From: Kineosporiaceae bacterium SCSIO 59966
GTDB taxonomy: Bacteria > Actinomycetota > Actinomycetes > Actinomycetales > SCSIO-59966
Length of the DNA stretch: 64,000 bases
NCBI GenBank assembly: GCA_020881835.1
Contig: CP052876.1
Coordinates: 124,001 to 188,000, forward strand
Direction: 5' to 3'
Shown one piece after another: positions 39,679-48,821 of this stretch. The position numbers and the translations under genes are program-made. The notes beneath the pieces were generated by a model. It was not told the origin of the DNA and made no database searches. It was given only the letters and a program-made list of their open reading frames with translations. Position 1 is the first letter of the stretch; each line of letters opens with the position of its first letter.

Positions 39679-40491
39679 ATGGTGGACCCGGGTCACGACA
39701 CGGCACTCGAGGTGGCCGACGTGAGTCTGCGCTTCGGTGGATTGACCGTGCTCAAGAGCGTGTCGATGACCGCAGGCGCTGGCGAGATCACTGCGCTCAT
39801 CGGGCCCAACGGTGCCGGCAAGAGTTCCCTGGTGAACTGCGTCACCGGGTTCTACCACCCCCAGCAGGGACGGATCAGGCTCTTCGGTCAGGAGATCACG
39901 GGGCGACCCGCTCACCGCGTCGCCGAGCTGGGCGTCGCGCGTACTTTCCAGCACATCGAGCTGTTCCAGGGCTTGAGCGTCATTGAGAACTTGATGCTGG
40001 GACGGCATCGGTATCTCAAGGCTGGCGCGCTGTCCAACGGCATCTTCTACGGCCGCACGCGACGCGAGGAGCTGCAGCAGCGTGCGGTGGTGGAGGACCT
40101 TATCGACTTTCTCGATATGCCGCACATTCGCAACACACCGGTTGGCCTCCTTCCGTACGGGCTGCAGAAGCGTGTCGATCTCGGCCGAGCGCTGGCGCAG
40201 GAACCGAGGTTGCTGATCCTCGACGAGCCGATGGCTGGCATGAACGTCGAAGAAAAGGAAGACATGGCGCGCTACATTCTCGAGCTCCGCCAGGAGCGAC
40301 CGACCAGTGTCATCCTCATCGAGCACGACATGGGTGTCGTCATGGACATCTCCGATCGGGTCTCGGTCCTCGACTTCGGACAGTTCATCGCTCACGGCCC
40401 ACCAGACCAGGTGCGGACGGACCCAGCAGTGATCAGCGCCTACATCGGTGCGTCTACCGAAAGCCTGACCGGCGAGGCCAGCGCCCGATGA
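39679..40491 (+). CDS. Liv-type ABC transporter ATPase (LivG-like)
   Basis: ATP-binding subunit, 270 aa, of a branched-chain-amino-acid-type importer. Walker A is GPNGAGKSS (about residue 42). The signature loop is the degenerate LPYGLQKRVDLGRALA, usual for LivG. Walker B is LLILDEPMAG and the switch His is in EHDMGVV. A neighbouring LivF-like ATPase completes the pair. ATG 39679 or GTG 39682 could be used. The gene overlaps the next (ATGA), an acyl-CoA ligase. The cargo is probably a carboxylic acid rather than an amino acid, judged by context. Confidence 0.9.
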   Translation: MVDPGHDTALEVADVSLRFGGLTVLKSVSMTAGAGEITALIGPNGAGKSSLVNCVTGFYHPQQGRIRLFGQEITGRPAHRVAELGVARTFQHIELFQGLSVIENLMLGRHRYLKAGALSNGIFYGRTRREELQQRAVVEDLIDFLDMPHIRNTPVGLLPYGLQKRVDLGRALAQEPRLLILDEPMAGMNVEEKEDMARYILELRQERPTSVILIEHDMGVVMDISDRVSVLDFGQFIAHGPPDQVRTDPAVISAYIGASTESLTGEASAR

Positions 40492-42428
40492 CCGAGTCGA
40501 TAACCTACCCCACCGAGACCATGCCGCAGCTGCTGCTGCAACGTGTTGGCGACACTCCTGACACGGTCGCGTTGCGCGTGAAGGACCGCGGGATCTGGAA
40601 GCCGATGACGTGGCGGGAGTACGGCGAGCGTGTCGAGCGCCTTGCGCTCGGTTTGTTGGAGCTGGGTCTCCGCCCGGGTGAGAACGTGGCAATCATCGGG
40701 GACAACTGGCCGCAGCATCTGATCGCGGACATGGCCGTGCAGTCCCTGCAGGGTGCCGGCGTGATCCTCTACCCGGAGTCGTCTCCCGACGAGGTCGCCT
40801 TCATCGTTCGCCATGCCGAGTGCCCGGTCGTCGTGGTCCGCGACCAGGAGCAGGCTGACAAGCTGTTCGCGGTGCAGCATGACCTGCCCGGGCTCCGGCG
40901 CATCATCTACTGTGACCCGCGCGGCATGTCGCTGTACGACCCCGAGATGGCGACCTTCTTCGACGAGGTCCTGGCGATGGGTGCTCGCCGGGCGGAGCAG
41001 CATCCGCAGGAGTACCGCGAGATCGTGTCGAGGGGCAAGAACTCCGACGTCGCGATTCTCATGTACACCTCGGGGACGACCGGGCAGCCCAAGGGCGCGA
41101 TGATGACCCACCTCAACGTCATCGCAGGCGTCAAGAACTTCTTCCTCGCCGAGCCGATGAAGCCCGACTACGAGCGCCTCGTGTTCCTGCCGCTGGCCTG
41201 GGCGGGGGAGCGCTACTTCTCCACTGCAGGCCATATCCTCGAGGGTTACCGGCTCAATTTCGCCGAAGGGCCCGAGACCTTGCGGAACGACATCCGTGAG
41301 ATCGGCCCGCACCAGCTTCTCGGATCGCCACGGATGTGGGAGGACTACCTCTCCTGGATCGAGGTCCGGATCAGCGAGGCGACTCGGCTGAAGCGGCGCA
41401 TCTACCACTGGGGCATCAACGTCGGGCAGCGGCGTGCCGAGCGCTTCTACCGTGGGCAGAGAGCGGGGTTATGGACGCGCGTCCAGGTCGCAATCGCGGA
41501 GTTTCTGGTGTTCCGGCCGTTGCGAGACCATCTGGGTCTCCTCCGGGCCGAGAGGGTCTACTCGGGTGGAGCCGCCCTGGGAGTCGACGTCATGAAGTAC
41601 TTCCACGCCCTCGGTATCCCGTTGAAGCAGGTGTATGGCCAGACCGAGGTCGGCATCACCACGACGCACTGGGACAAGATGAAGCCCGAGACCATGGGCC
41701 GTCCGGTCCCCGGTGTCGAGATCGTGATCACCGAGGATCGCGAGATCGCGCACCGTTCGGCGAGCGTGTTCGCGGGCTACTACAAGAACGAGGCGGCCAC
41801 CGACGCGGCCTTCGTCGGGGACCTGCTGCGCTCGGGGGATGAAGGGTATCTCGACGACGACGGCCACCTGGTGGTGGTCGACCGGTCCAAGAACGTTGCG
41901 ACGTTGACGTCGGGAGAGCGCTTCAGTCCCACCTTCATCGAGAACAAGGTGAAGTTCTCCCCATACGTGCGAGAAGCAGTGTGTTTCGGTGATGGGCGCG
42001 ACCACCCGGTGCTACTGATCAATATCGATGGCGAAGTCGTCGGTAAGTGGGCCGAGGCTCGAAGGATCCCGTACACGACGTACACAGACCTCTCCCAACG
42101 GCCGGAGGTGATCGACCTGATCCGCGCGGAGACGGAGCGAGTCAACTCTGAGATGCCGCCGTTCATGCGCGTACCCCGGCTCGCCATCCTGCACAAGGAG
42201 CTCGATGCTGACGACGCGGAGATGACTCGGACCCGCAAGGTGCGCCGTGCTCAGGTCGAGCAGAACTACGCCTTCATCATTGACGGTCTGTACTCCGATC
42301 GCAACGAGGTCGAGGTCGATGCCGAGGTGACCTACCGGGACGGCCGAAAAGTGCAGATCCACACGAAGCTGCACCTGGTCGACGTTCCCATCGGCGCAGT
42401 GCAGCCCAAGGAGGTTCCGGCCGGATGA
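40488..42428 (+). CDS. Long-chain-type acyl-CoA synthetase
   Basis: AMP-forming acyl-CoA ligase, 646 aa, of the FadD15-like long-chain type. The ATP loop is MYTSGTTGQPKGAMMTH (about residues 188-204), with QVYGQTEVG (about 381-389) and the hinge region YLDDDGHLVVVDRSKN. It lies inside the Liv operon between the LivG and LivH genes, overlapping both by ATGA. This suggests activation of the imported acid to CoA on entry. The substrate is unknown. Confidence 0.9.
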   Translation: MTESITYPTETMPQLLLQRVGDTPDTVALRVKDRGIWKPMTWREYGERVERLALGLLELGLRPGENVAIIGDNWPQHLIADMAVQSLQGAGVILYPESSPDEVAFIVRHAECPVVVVRDQEQADKLFAVQHDLPGLRRIIYCDPRGMSLYDPEMATFFDEVLAMGARRAEQHPQEYREIVSRGKNSDVAILMYTSGTTGQPKGAMMTHLNVIAGVKNFFLAEPMKPDYERLVFLPLAWAGERYFSTAGHILEGYRLNFAEGPETLRNDIREIGPHQLLGSPRMWEDYLSWIEVRISEATRLKRRIYHWGINVGQRRAERFYRGQRAGLWTRVQVAIAEFLVFRPLRDHLGLLRAERVYSGGAALGVDVMKYFHALGIPLKQVYGQTEVGITTTHWDKMKPETMGRPVPGVEIVITEDREIAHRSASVFAGYYKNEAATDAAFVGDLLRSGDEGYLDDDGHLVVVDRSKNVATLTSGERFSPTFIENKVKFSPYVREAVCFGDGRDHPVLLINIDGEVVGKWAEARRIPYTTYTDLSQRPEVIDLIRAETERVNSEMPPFMRVPRLAILHKELDADDAEMTRTRKVRRAQVEQNYAFIIDGLYSDRNEVEVDAEVTYRDGRKVQIHTKLHLVDVPIGAVQPKEVPAG

Positions 42429-43309
42429 GCGAGTTCATGCAGCTGGCGGTCAACGGCGTCTTCGTCGGGATGCTCTACGCGCTGCTGGCGATCGGGTTCG
42501 TCGTGGTCGTCAAGGGCAGTGGTGTCATCAATTTCTCGCAAGGCGAGGTGGTGCTGCTAGGAGCCTTCATGGTGGCATGGCTCCTCACGGACCTGGGGAT
42601 GCCCTTCTGGATCGGGATACCCGTCGCGGTCCTGGCCATGGTCGTCGTCGGCATGCTCATCGAGCGGCTGGCCCTGCGACCACTGGAGAACGAGTCGATG
42701 CTCGCTCTGGTCATGGCCACCATCGCTCTCGGCTCCGTCATCCGCGGACTGGTGCCGATGATCTGGGGTGATGGTCTTCGCTCGATCCCGCCCCTCATCG
42801 ATCAGGCGCGGTACGAGTGGCTGGGTATATCCATCCCCACGACCACCTTCTGGTCGGCGGTCATGGTGCTGCTGCTTCTGGGAGCATTTGGCCTCTTCTT
42901 CTCCCGAAGCCGCCTCGGACTTGCCATGCAGGCGATCTCCGACGATCGCGTGGCCGCTCAGTCACTCGGCATCAACATTCGCCTGGTCAATGCTGTCTCG
43001 TGGGCGATGGCCGGCGGGGTCGCCGCACTTGGCGGGTTCGTGTGGGGGTCCCTGCTCGGGGTGGAGAGTCGACTCGTCGTCCTTGGCGCACTCATCTTCC
43101 CTGTGGTCATCCTCGGCGGCCTGGAGTCCATCGTCGGCGCAGTCGTGGGGGGGATCGTGGTGGGCGTGGTGGAGAGCCTGTCCGCGGGTTACCTCAACGT
43201 CTACCTCGGGGCCGGGTTCAGCACCGTAGCACCGCTGATACTTCTGCTTCTCGTGCTGTTCGTCCGTCCCCACGGCCTGTTCGGCCGGCCCCAGATCGAG
43301 AGGGTTTGA
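42425..43309 (+). CDS. Liv-type ABC transporter permease (LivH-like)
   Basis: Membrane subunit, 294 aa, with about eight hydrophobic spans. INFSQGEVVLLGAF (about residues 36-49) and the late GGLESIVGAVVGGIVVGVVE cytoplasmic loop are LivH features. It overlaps the ligase stop and is followed by LivM after 3 nt. It forms the translocation pore with LivM. Confidence 0.92.
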   Translation: MSEFMQLAVNGVFVGMLYALLAIGFVVVVKGSGVINFSQGEVVLLGAFMVAWLLTDLGMPFWIGIPVAVLAMVVVGMLIERLALRPLENESMLALVMATIALGSVIRGLVPMIWGDGLRSIPPLIDQARYEWLGISIPTTTFWSAVMVLLLLGAFGLFFSRSRLGLAMQAISDDRVAAQSLGINIRLVNAVSWAMAGGVAALGGFVWGSLLGVESRLVVLGALIFPVVILGGLESIVGAVVGGIVVGVVESLSAGYLNVYLGAGFSTVAPLILLLLVLFVRPHGLFGRPQIERV

Positions 43310-43312
43310 CAG

Positions 43313-44371
43313 ATGGCACTCATCGCCATGGAGACCGGGCGGTTCCACGAGACGTACTCAGAAGAGATTGCGATCTACGACACCTCCTATCGCAAGGTGT
43401 GGATCCTGTCTGTCATCGCAGCGGCATTCGTCGCGGTTCCACTTATCGCGTCGCAGTACTGGCTGACGGTGCTGACGCTGGTCGGTATAGCAGCGATAGG
43501 GGCGACCGGCCTGAACCTGCTCGTTGGCTACGCAGGTCAGATCTCGCTCGGACACGCGGCGTTCGCGGCTGTAGGGGCCTACACCAGCGGGCTGCTGATC
43601 TCGCGGGCTGAGGCGCCGTTCTGGGTCGCCATCCCCGTTGCCATGGTGGCGGCAGGCGTCTTCTCGCTCATCTTCGGCGTCGCCTCACTTCGAGTGAAGG
43701 GCCTCTACCTGGCGATCGCGACGCTGGCCGCCCAGTACATCGTGCAGTGGATTCTGACGAGCTGGACCTTCATCACCGGCGGGCATCAGGGCATTGTCAT
43801 CTTCGACCCCATCCAGATCGGCCCCTTTGACACGCTGACGCCCGTGGGCAAGTACCTGCTGGTGCTCACTGCCCTCGCGCTCGTCGTCATGTTCGTGGAG
43901 AACCTTGTGCGCTCGCGAACCGGTCGCGCGATGATAGCGGTTCGAGACCAGGACATCGCTGCCGCCGGATCGGCGGTCTCGCCGCTGCGGTACAAGTTGC
44001 TGGCGTTCTTCATCTCCTCGGCGATCGCCGGGTTGTCTGGGGTGCTGTACGGCTACAACGCCGGTCTCATCTCCACGGAGGTGTTTACGTTTGCGCTGTC
44101 AGTGCAGTACCTGGCGATGATCCTCGTGGGTGGTCTCGGCTCGATCCCTGGGTCCATCCTTGGGGCCGCTTTCATCACTTTGCTGCCGATCTGGCTGCGC
44201 GACATGCTGCCCGCCGTTGGCATTGACCTTTCGCCAAGCATTGAGGTGCATCTGCTCACGCTGCTTTTCGGAGTTGCCATCCTGCTCTTTCTTATTCTGG
44301 AGCCGCGAGGGCTCTACGGCCTGTTCCGGAACATCAAGGACTACTTCCGGATGTGGCCCTTCTCCTACTGA
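43313..44371 (+). CDS. Liv-type ABC transporter permease (LivM-like)
   Basis: Second membrane subunit, 352 aa. GLNLLVGYAGQISLGHAAFA (about residues 65-84) is the LivM hallmark, and the late GGLGSIPGSILGAAF loop contacts the ATPase. About ten spans are predicted. It follows LivH directly and precedes the binding-protein gene. Confidence 0.92.
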   Translation: MALIAMETGRFHETYSEEIAIYDTSYRKVWILSVIAAAFVAVPLIASQYWLTVLTLVGIAAIGATGLNLLVGYAGQISLGHAAFAAVGAYTSGLLISRAEAPFWVAIPVAMVAAGVFSLIFGVASLRVKGLYLAIATLAAQYIVQWILTSWTFITGGHQGIVIFDPIQIGPFDTLTPVGKYLLVLTALALVVMFVENLVRSRTGRAMIAVRDQDIAAAGSAVSPLRYKLLAFFISSAIAGLSGVLYGYNAGLISTEVFTFALSVQYLAMILVGGLGSIPGSILGAAFITLLPIWLRDMLPAVGIDLSPSIEVHLLTLLFGVAILLFLILEPRGLYGLFRNIKDYFRMWPFSY

Positions 44372-44429
44372 CGGCGTGGCGGGCTCACAGAAGTCTCGGA
44401 CTACCGATGAACCGATGATTGGAGAGGTT

Positions 44430-45677
44430 ATGAAGCGCAGATTTGCGAGGAGCGTCTCGGGGGTCCTCGGCTTGGTCCTGTTAGTCAGCGCCTGCGGTGC
44501 GGACTCGGGCGGCGGGAGCGAAGGGGAAGGGTCCGGCGAGGACATCGTGATCGGTGTTGCCGGTGCCCGGGTGGGGGCCATTGCCAATGTTGGCGAGGGC
44601 GTGGGTGAGGCCGTCAACGACTGGTTCGAGATGGTGAACGCCAACGGTGGCATCAACGGGAGGACGGTGCGGGTCGAGGAGATCGAGACCAGGTACGAGG
44701 TGCCGCCGGCCCTGGAGGCTTTCGCCCAGTTCCAGCAGTCCGGCGCCGTCCTGGTCGCGGTGGAGGGCACCGCGACCAGCGATGCCTTGACGCCGGTGTC
44801 AGAGCAGTCCAAGATCCCGATCATCTTCCCGGGCCAGGGGAACCTCCAGACAGTGGACGGTGAGCAGTTCCCCTATGCCTTCCCCGCTGGTCCGTTGTAC
44901 GCGCACCAGGCAACGGCCATGGTGCAGCAGCAGGTCGAGGAGCTGGGCAGCGACATCAGCATCGGCTGCGTCGCGTGGGAGCCGCCGCCGGGCCGGGAGT
45001 ACTGCACTGGCGTGCAGAACGCAGCCGAGCAGCTCGGTGCTGAGTTCGCCGGCGAAGTGGTCATTCCGGCCGCCGCAGCGAATGTCGATGCGCAGGTGCG
45101 TGACGCCGTCGCTCTGGACGCCGACGTGCTGCTGCACGCTGCCATCTTCGGGCAGGCGGTGCTGTTGCTCAAGGGACTCTGCGAGCAGGCACCTGACCTG
45201 CCGGTCGGCGCCTGGCACTGGGCCATCACCCAGAACGAGATCGAAGGCGCCGGGGCCGAGTGCATGGAGGGGAAGTTTGGTACATCGATGTCCAAGCTGC
45301 CGAGCGACGAACCCGAGGCCGTGACGATGCTGAGGGACTACTGGGAGGAGAGTGGCACCGAGCCCAATCCCGTCCTCGAGAGCAACTCCTTGTACGGCAA
45401 CGGCCTCTACATCGCCACGGTGATCGAGGAAGCGATCCGTCAGGCTCTGGGGATCGTCGGTGACGACGGCGAGGTGACCGGTGAGGTGATGAAGCAGGCG
45501 TTGGAGTCGATCGAAGGATTCGAGGGGTACGGCGTGACGTGCCCGATCACGATCACCGAGACGGATCACTCCGGCAATCGTGCGGTGAACATCTACGAGA
45601 TCCGCGACGGCGGCTGGGAACGGACAGCCGACTGCGTCACCGGACCCCCCGTCTCCGACGAGCCGGACGTTAGCTGA
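44430..45677 (+). CDS. Liv-type ABC transporter substrate-binding lipoprotein
   Basis: A 415-aa extracytoplasmic binding protein of the Leu/Ile/Val family (type I periplasmic fold). A lipoprotein signal ends in LLVSACGAD, with the lipobox Cys at about residue 22, followed by a Gly/Ser linker. The core starts EDIVIGVAGARVG. It would capture the substrate and deliver it to LivHM. GGAGAGG lies just before ATG 44430, and the upstream frame extension is not used. Confidence 0.92.
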   Translation: MKRRFARSVSGVLGLVLLVSACGADSGGGSEGEGSGEDIVIGVAGARVGAIANVGEGVGEAVNDWFEMVNANGGINGRTVRVEEIETRYEVPPALEAFAQFQQSGAVLVAVEGTATSDALTPVSEQSKIPIIFPGQGNLQTVDGEQFPYAFPAGPLYAHQATAMVQQQVEELGSDISIGCVAWEPPPGREYCTGVQNAAEQLGAEFAGEVVIPAAAANVDAQVRDAVALDADVLLHAAIFGQAVLLLKGLCEQAPDLPVGAWHWAITQNEIEGAGAECMEGKFGTSMSKLPSDEPEAVTMLRDYWEESGTEPNPVLESNSLYGNGLYIATVIEEAIRQALGIVGDDGEVTGEVMKQALESIEGFEGYGVTCPITITETDHSGNRAVNIYEIRDGGWERTADCVTGPPVSDEPDVS

Positions 45678-45704
45678 CGGATCGCGCTTCGAGGAGGCCT
45701 GAGA

Positions 45705-46499
45705 ATGCTGAAGCTGGATGGCGTCGAAGTCGTCTACAACCGTGTCGCCCTGGTGCTGAAGGGAGTGTCCTTCAGCGTCCCAGAGGGTCAGATCGTTGCT
45801 CTGCTCGGGAACAACGGTGCCGGCAAGACGACGACGCTACGAGCAGTCTCAGGCCTCCTCGCTCACGAACGGGGCGAGGTGGTTCGAGGCCGGATCACCT
45901 GGCAAGAGGACTCCCTGGACGGGCGTACGCCCGACTACATCGTTCGGAAGGGCATTGTGCAGGTGCTCGAAGGACGCCGTGTCTTCGAGCACCTCACCGT
46001 CGAGGAGAACCTTCTCACCGGCGGATACACCGTCGGCTCTATGCACAAGAGTCGCACCGACCTGAACATGGTCTACGGCTACTTCCCCCGACTCGCTGAC
46101 CGTCGCAACCAGCGGGCCGGCTTCCTGTCGGGGGGCGAGCAGCAGATGCTTGCCATCGGGCGGGCCCTGATGGCGCATCCGCGGGTGATGCTGCTCGACG
46201 AGCCGAGCCTGGGCCTAGCGCCCGTCCTCGTGGAGGAGATCTTCCAGATCGTCGCACGGCTGAACGGCGAGGAAGGCGTGACCATCGTGCTGGTGGAGCA
46301 GAACGCGGAGGCCGCCTTGAAGATCGCTGACCACGGCTACGTGCTCGAAGGCGGGCGCATCGTCCTCGAGGGCCCAGCCGACAAGCTGCGCGAGAACCAG
46401 GACGTCGCGGAGTTCTACCTGGGCCTTAGTGGTGTGGGCGAGCGCAAGAGCTACCGAGACGTCAAGACCTACCGGCGCCGAAAGAGGTGGCTCGGATGA
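45705..46499 (+). CDS. Liv-type ABC transporter ATPase (LivF-like)
   Basis: Second ATPase of the importer, 264 aa. Walker A is GNNGAGKTTT (about residues 36-45), the signature LSGGEQQMLAIGRAL (about 144-158) and Walker B MLLDEPSLGL. An unusually basic tail (KSYRDVKTYRRRKRW) extends past the normal end. GAGGAGG lies upstream of the ATG. Its stop overlaps the next ligase gene. Confidence 0.92.
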   Translation: MLKLDGVEVVYNRVALVLKGVSFSVPEGQIVALLGNNGAGKTTTLRAVSGLLAHERGEVVRGRITWQEDSLDGRTPDYIVRKGIVQVLEGRRVFEHLTVEENLLTGGYTVGSMHKSRTDLNMVYGYFPRLADRRNQRAGFLSGGEQQMLAIGRALMAHPRVMLLDEPSLGLAPVLVEEIFQIVARLNGEEGVTIVLVEQNAEAALKIADHGYVLEGGRIVLEGPADKLRENQDVAEFYLGLSGVGERKSYRDVKTYRRRKRWLG

Positions 46500-47725
46500 C
46501 CCCTTCGTCCCTCCACGATGACCCCGACGAGACCCGCACCCCGGAGCAGCGCCGCGAGGACCAGCGACAGAGGATCGGTGCACTGCTCACCCGGTTGTGG
46601 GACGCAGCGCCCGCGTGGCGAAACCGGCTGGAGCAGGCTGGCCTGACGCCGTCGGAGCTCGGCACCGTGGACGCCCTGAGCCGTCTGACACCGATCGCCA
46701 AGAGCGACCTGGTGACCTTGCAGGCGAAGGAGCCGCCCTTCGGGGGCTTCTTCATCGGTGACCTGACGGCCAGTTCCCGGATCTTCATGTCGCCAGGTCC
46801 GATCTACGACGCGCAGCTGGGCACCACGGACATCGGGGGCTTCGCCCGAGGCCTACGGGCCGGCGGGCTGACGCGCGGCGACATCGTCCTCAACACCTTC
46901 GCCTACCACCTCACCCCGGCCGGGCACGCCTTCGAGTCCGGAGCGTTGTCACTGGGCTGCGTCGTCATCCCAGCGGGCACAGGCAATACCGAACAGCAAG
47001 CGAGGCTGCTCAAGGACGTACCGGTCACCGGTTACATGGGAACTCCGTCGTTCTTAGCCACTCTGGTGGAGCGAGCCGACTGGCACTTCAGAACCGCCTG
47101 CGTGGCCGCAGAGAAGCTCACCGAGGACGAGCGAGCGGTGCTGGAGTCGCGCGGGGGGCATGTCTCCCAGTTGTACGGTACTGCCGATCTTGGGTACTTG
47201 GCCGGAGAGTGTGTCGCCCGCAGTGGCATGCATCTGACCGAGGACAAGGTGGTTGAGATCCTCGATCCGACTACTGGCGATCCGGTGACGGACGGCGAGC
47301 TGGGCCAGGTGACGGTGACCACCTTCTCGCCCACCTACCCATTCCTGCGGTTGGCGACCGGGGACCTCACCCGGATCGTCAGCCGCGAGCCTTGCGCGTG
47401 CGGGCGCACCTCACCTCGGATCGCCGGTGTGCTCGGACGGGTAGGGCCGGGGGTGAAGGTCAGAGGCATGTTCGTCTACGAGCACCAGGTAGGGGCCGCC
47501 CTGTCCCGCTGCGGTCTCGATGCAGGACGACTCGTGATCGGGCGGACGGCGGGGCAGGACACGTTGACGTTGCAGATCGCCGAGCCGCTTGGTGCGCAGC
47601 AGGAGGCGGAGCTTGTGCGCGTCCTGCGGGAGGAGATCAAGCTGCGCGCCGACGTCGAGATCGTCTCGGAGCTCGACCCCCAGTCCCCGCTGCTCGTCGA
47701 CGCACGGGAGATCTGGCAGGCATGA
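46496..47725 (+). CDS. PaaK-like AMP-forming CoA ligase
   Basis: A 409-aa adenylate-forming enzyme related to phenylacetate-CoA ligase (PaaK). It lacks a canonical Gly/Ser/Thr-rich P-loop. MSPGPIYDAQ may be its counterpart. LYGTADLGYL (about residues 226-235) is the Y-G-T-x-E-equivalent motif with Asp in place of Glu, and LRLATGDLTRI plus CACGRTSPRI (about 303-312) is the PaaK-type Cys-rich segment. The substrate may be an aryl or cyclic acid. ATG 46496 overlaps livF by ATGA, which decides it over GTG 46487. Confidence 0.82.
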   Translation: MTPSSLHDDPDETRTPEQRREDQRQRIGALLTRLWDAAPAWRNRLEQAGLTPSELGTVDALSRLTPIAKSDLVTLQAKEPPFGGFFIGDLTASSRIFMSPGPIYDAQLGTTDIGGFARGLRAGGLTRGDIVLNTFAYHLTPAGHAFESGALSLGCVVIPAGTGNTEQQARLLKDVPVTGYMGTPSFLATLVERADWHFRTACVAAEKLTEDERAVLESRGGHVSQLYGTADLGYLAGECVARSGMHLTEDKVVEILDPTTGDPVTDGELGQVTVTTFSPTYPFLRLATGDLTRIVSREPCACGRTSPRIAGVLGRVGPGVKVRGMFVYEHQVGAALSRCGLDAGRLVIGRTAGQDTLTLQIAEPLGAQQEAELVRVLREEIKLRADVEIVSELDPQSPLLVDAREIWQA

Positions 47726-47771
47726 GGCGGCCACTGGCATGGCATGTCCCCTCGCCGGAAGAAGCGCGTTG

Positions 47772-48821
47772 GTGAGCGCTCGCGCGGCTTGGACCGAGCC
47801 GACGGCAGAGCCGGTCGCTGAGGGAGTGTTCCGGATCCCGCTGCCGCTGCCCAACGACGCCCTGCGCGCCGTCAACGTCTATCTCATCCGCACTCCCGCC
47901 GCTCTGGTGTGCATCGACGGTGGGTGGGCGCTTGAGGAGTCACGGAGCGCGTTCGACGCCGCGCTGCGCAGCCTGGGGCACGAGGTCGGTGACGTCACCA
48001 GGTTCCTAGTGACCCACGCGCACCGAGACCACTACACGCAGGCAGTCACTGTGCGCCAGGAGTTCGGCGCCCGGGTGACTTTGGGCATCGGTGACCGCGA
48101 CGCCATCGAGTACTTCGGCGCGGGGCGGAGCGTGGTCGAGTCCCAGTACCGCCGTCTGGTCCAGGCCGGCGCGCGAGACCTGGCTGAAGCATGGCGCACC
48201 GAGTCCGCTGGACACAGCGTCGACCCCAAGCTCTGGCAAGAGCCTGACGACTGGCTGGAGGGAGACGTTGAGATCAGTCTCGGCGCCCGCACGCTGGCTG
48301 CCCTCGCCACGCCGGGGCACACCCGCGGCCACTACGTCTTCGCCGACGTTGCCTCTGGCGTGCTGTTCGCGGGCGACCACGTGCTGCCGACGATCACTCC
48401 GTCAATCGGTTTCGAGCCAGTGCCCTCCCCGCTACCGTTGAGTGACTTCCTCGCCTCCTTGGCCAAGGTGCGTGCGCTGCCCGACATGATGCTTCTTCCT
48501 GCGCACGGGCAGGTGACCACCAGCGTGCATCAACGCGTCGATGAGCTGTTGGCCCACCACGAGGAACGCCTGCATCGGTGCGAGGAGCTCGTCGCGGGGG
48601 GTTGTCGCACCGCCGCAGACGTCGCCACTGAGATCCCCTGGACCCGCCGTGGCCTCGCGCTTGCCGACCTAGACCCCTTCAACGCCATGCTGGCGGTGCT
48701 CGAGACCGATGCGCACCTGCGGCTCCTGGTCGCGCAGCGGCGTCTCAACCAGGGCGCTGACGCGGGTGCCCACTGCTACCAGCTGCCGCAATGGACCCAC
48801 GATGACCCGGAGGCACGATGA
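47772..48821 (+). CDS. MBL-fold metallo-hydrolase (LACTB2-like)
   Basis: A 349-aa metallo-beta-lactamase-fold hydrolase. THAHRDHY (H-x-H-x-D-H, about residues 77-84) and a later GHTRGH plus FAGDHVLP give the di-metal site. A C-terminal winged-helix-like part (from about residue 250) resembles LACTB2 and other thioester or lactone hydrolases. It may hydrolyse a CoA ester or a glutathione-like thioester. GTG 47772 has GGAAGAAG upstream. ATG 47739 is in frame and possible. It overlaps the next gene by ATGA. Confidence 0.8.
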   Translation: MSARAAWTEPTAEPVAEGVFRIPLPLPNDALRAVNVYLIRTPAALVCIDGGWALEESRSAFDAALRSLGHEVGDVTRFLVTHAHRDHYTQAVTVRQEFGARVTLGIGDRDAIEYFGAGRSVVESQYRRLVQAGARDLAEAWRTESAGHSVDPKLWQEPDDWLEGDVEISLGARTLAALATPGHTRGHYVFADVASGVLFAGDHVLPTITPSIGFEPVPSPLPLSDFLASLAKVRALPDMMLLPAHGQVTTSVHQRVDELLAHHEERLHRCEELVAGGCRTAADVATEIPWTRRGLALADLDPFNAMLAVLETDAHLRLLVAQRRLNQGADAGAHCYQLPQWTHDDPEAR

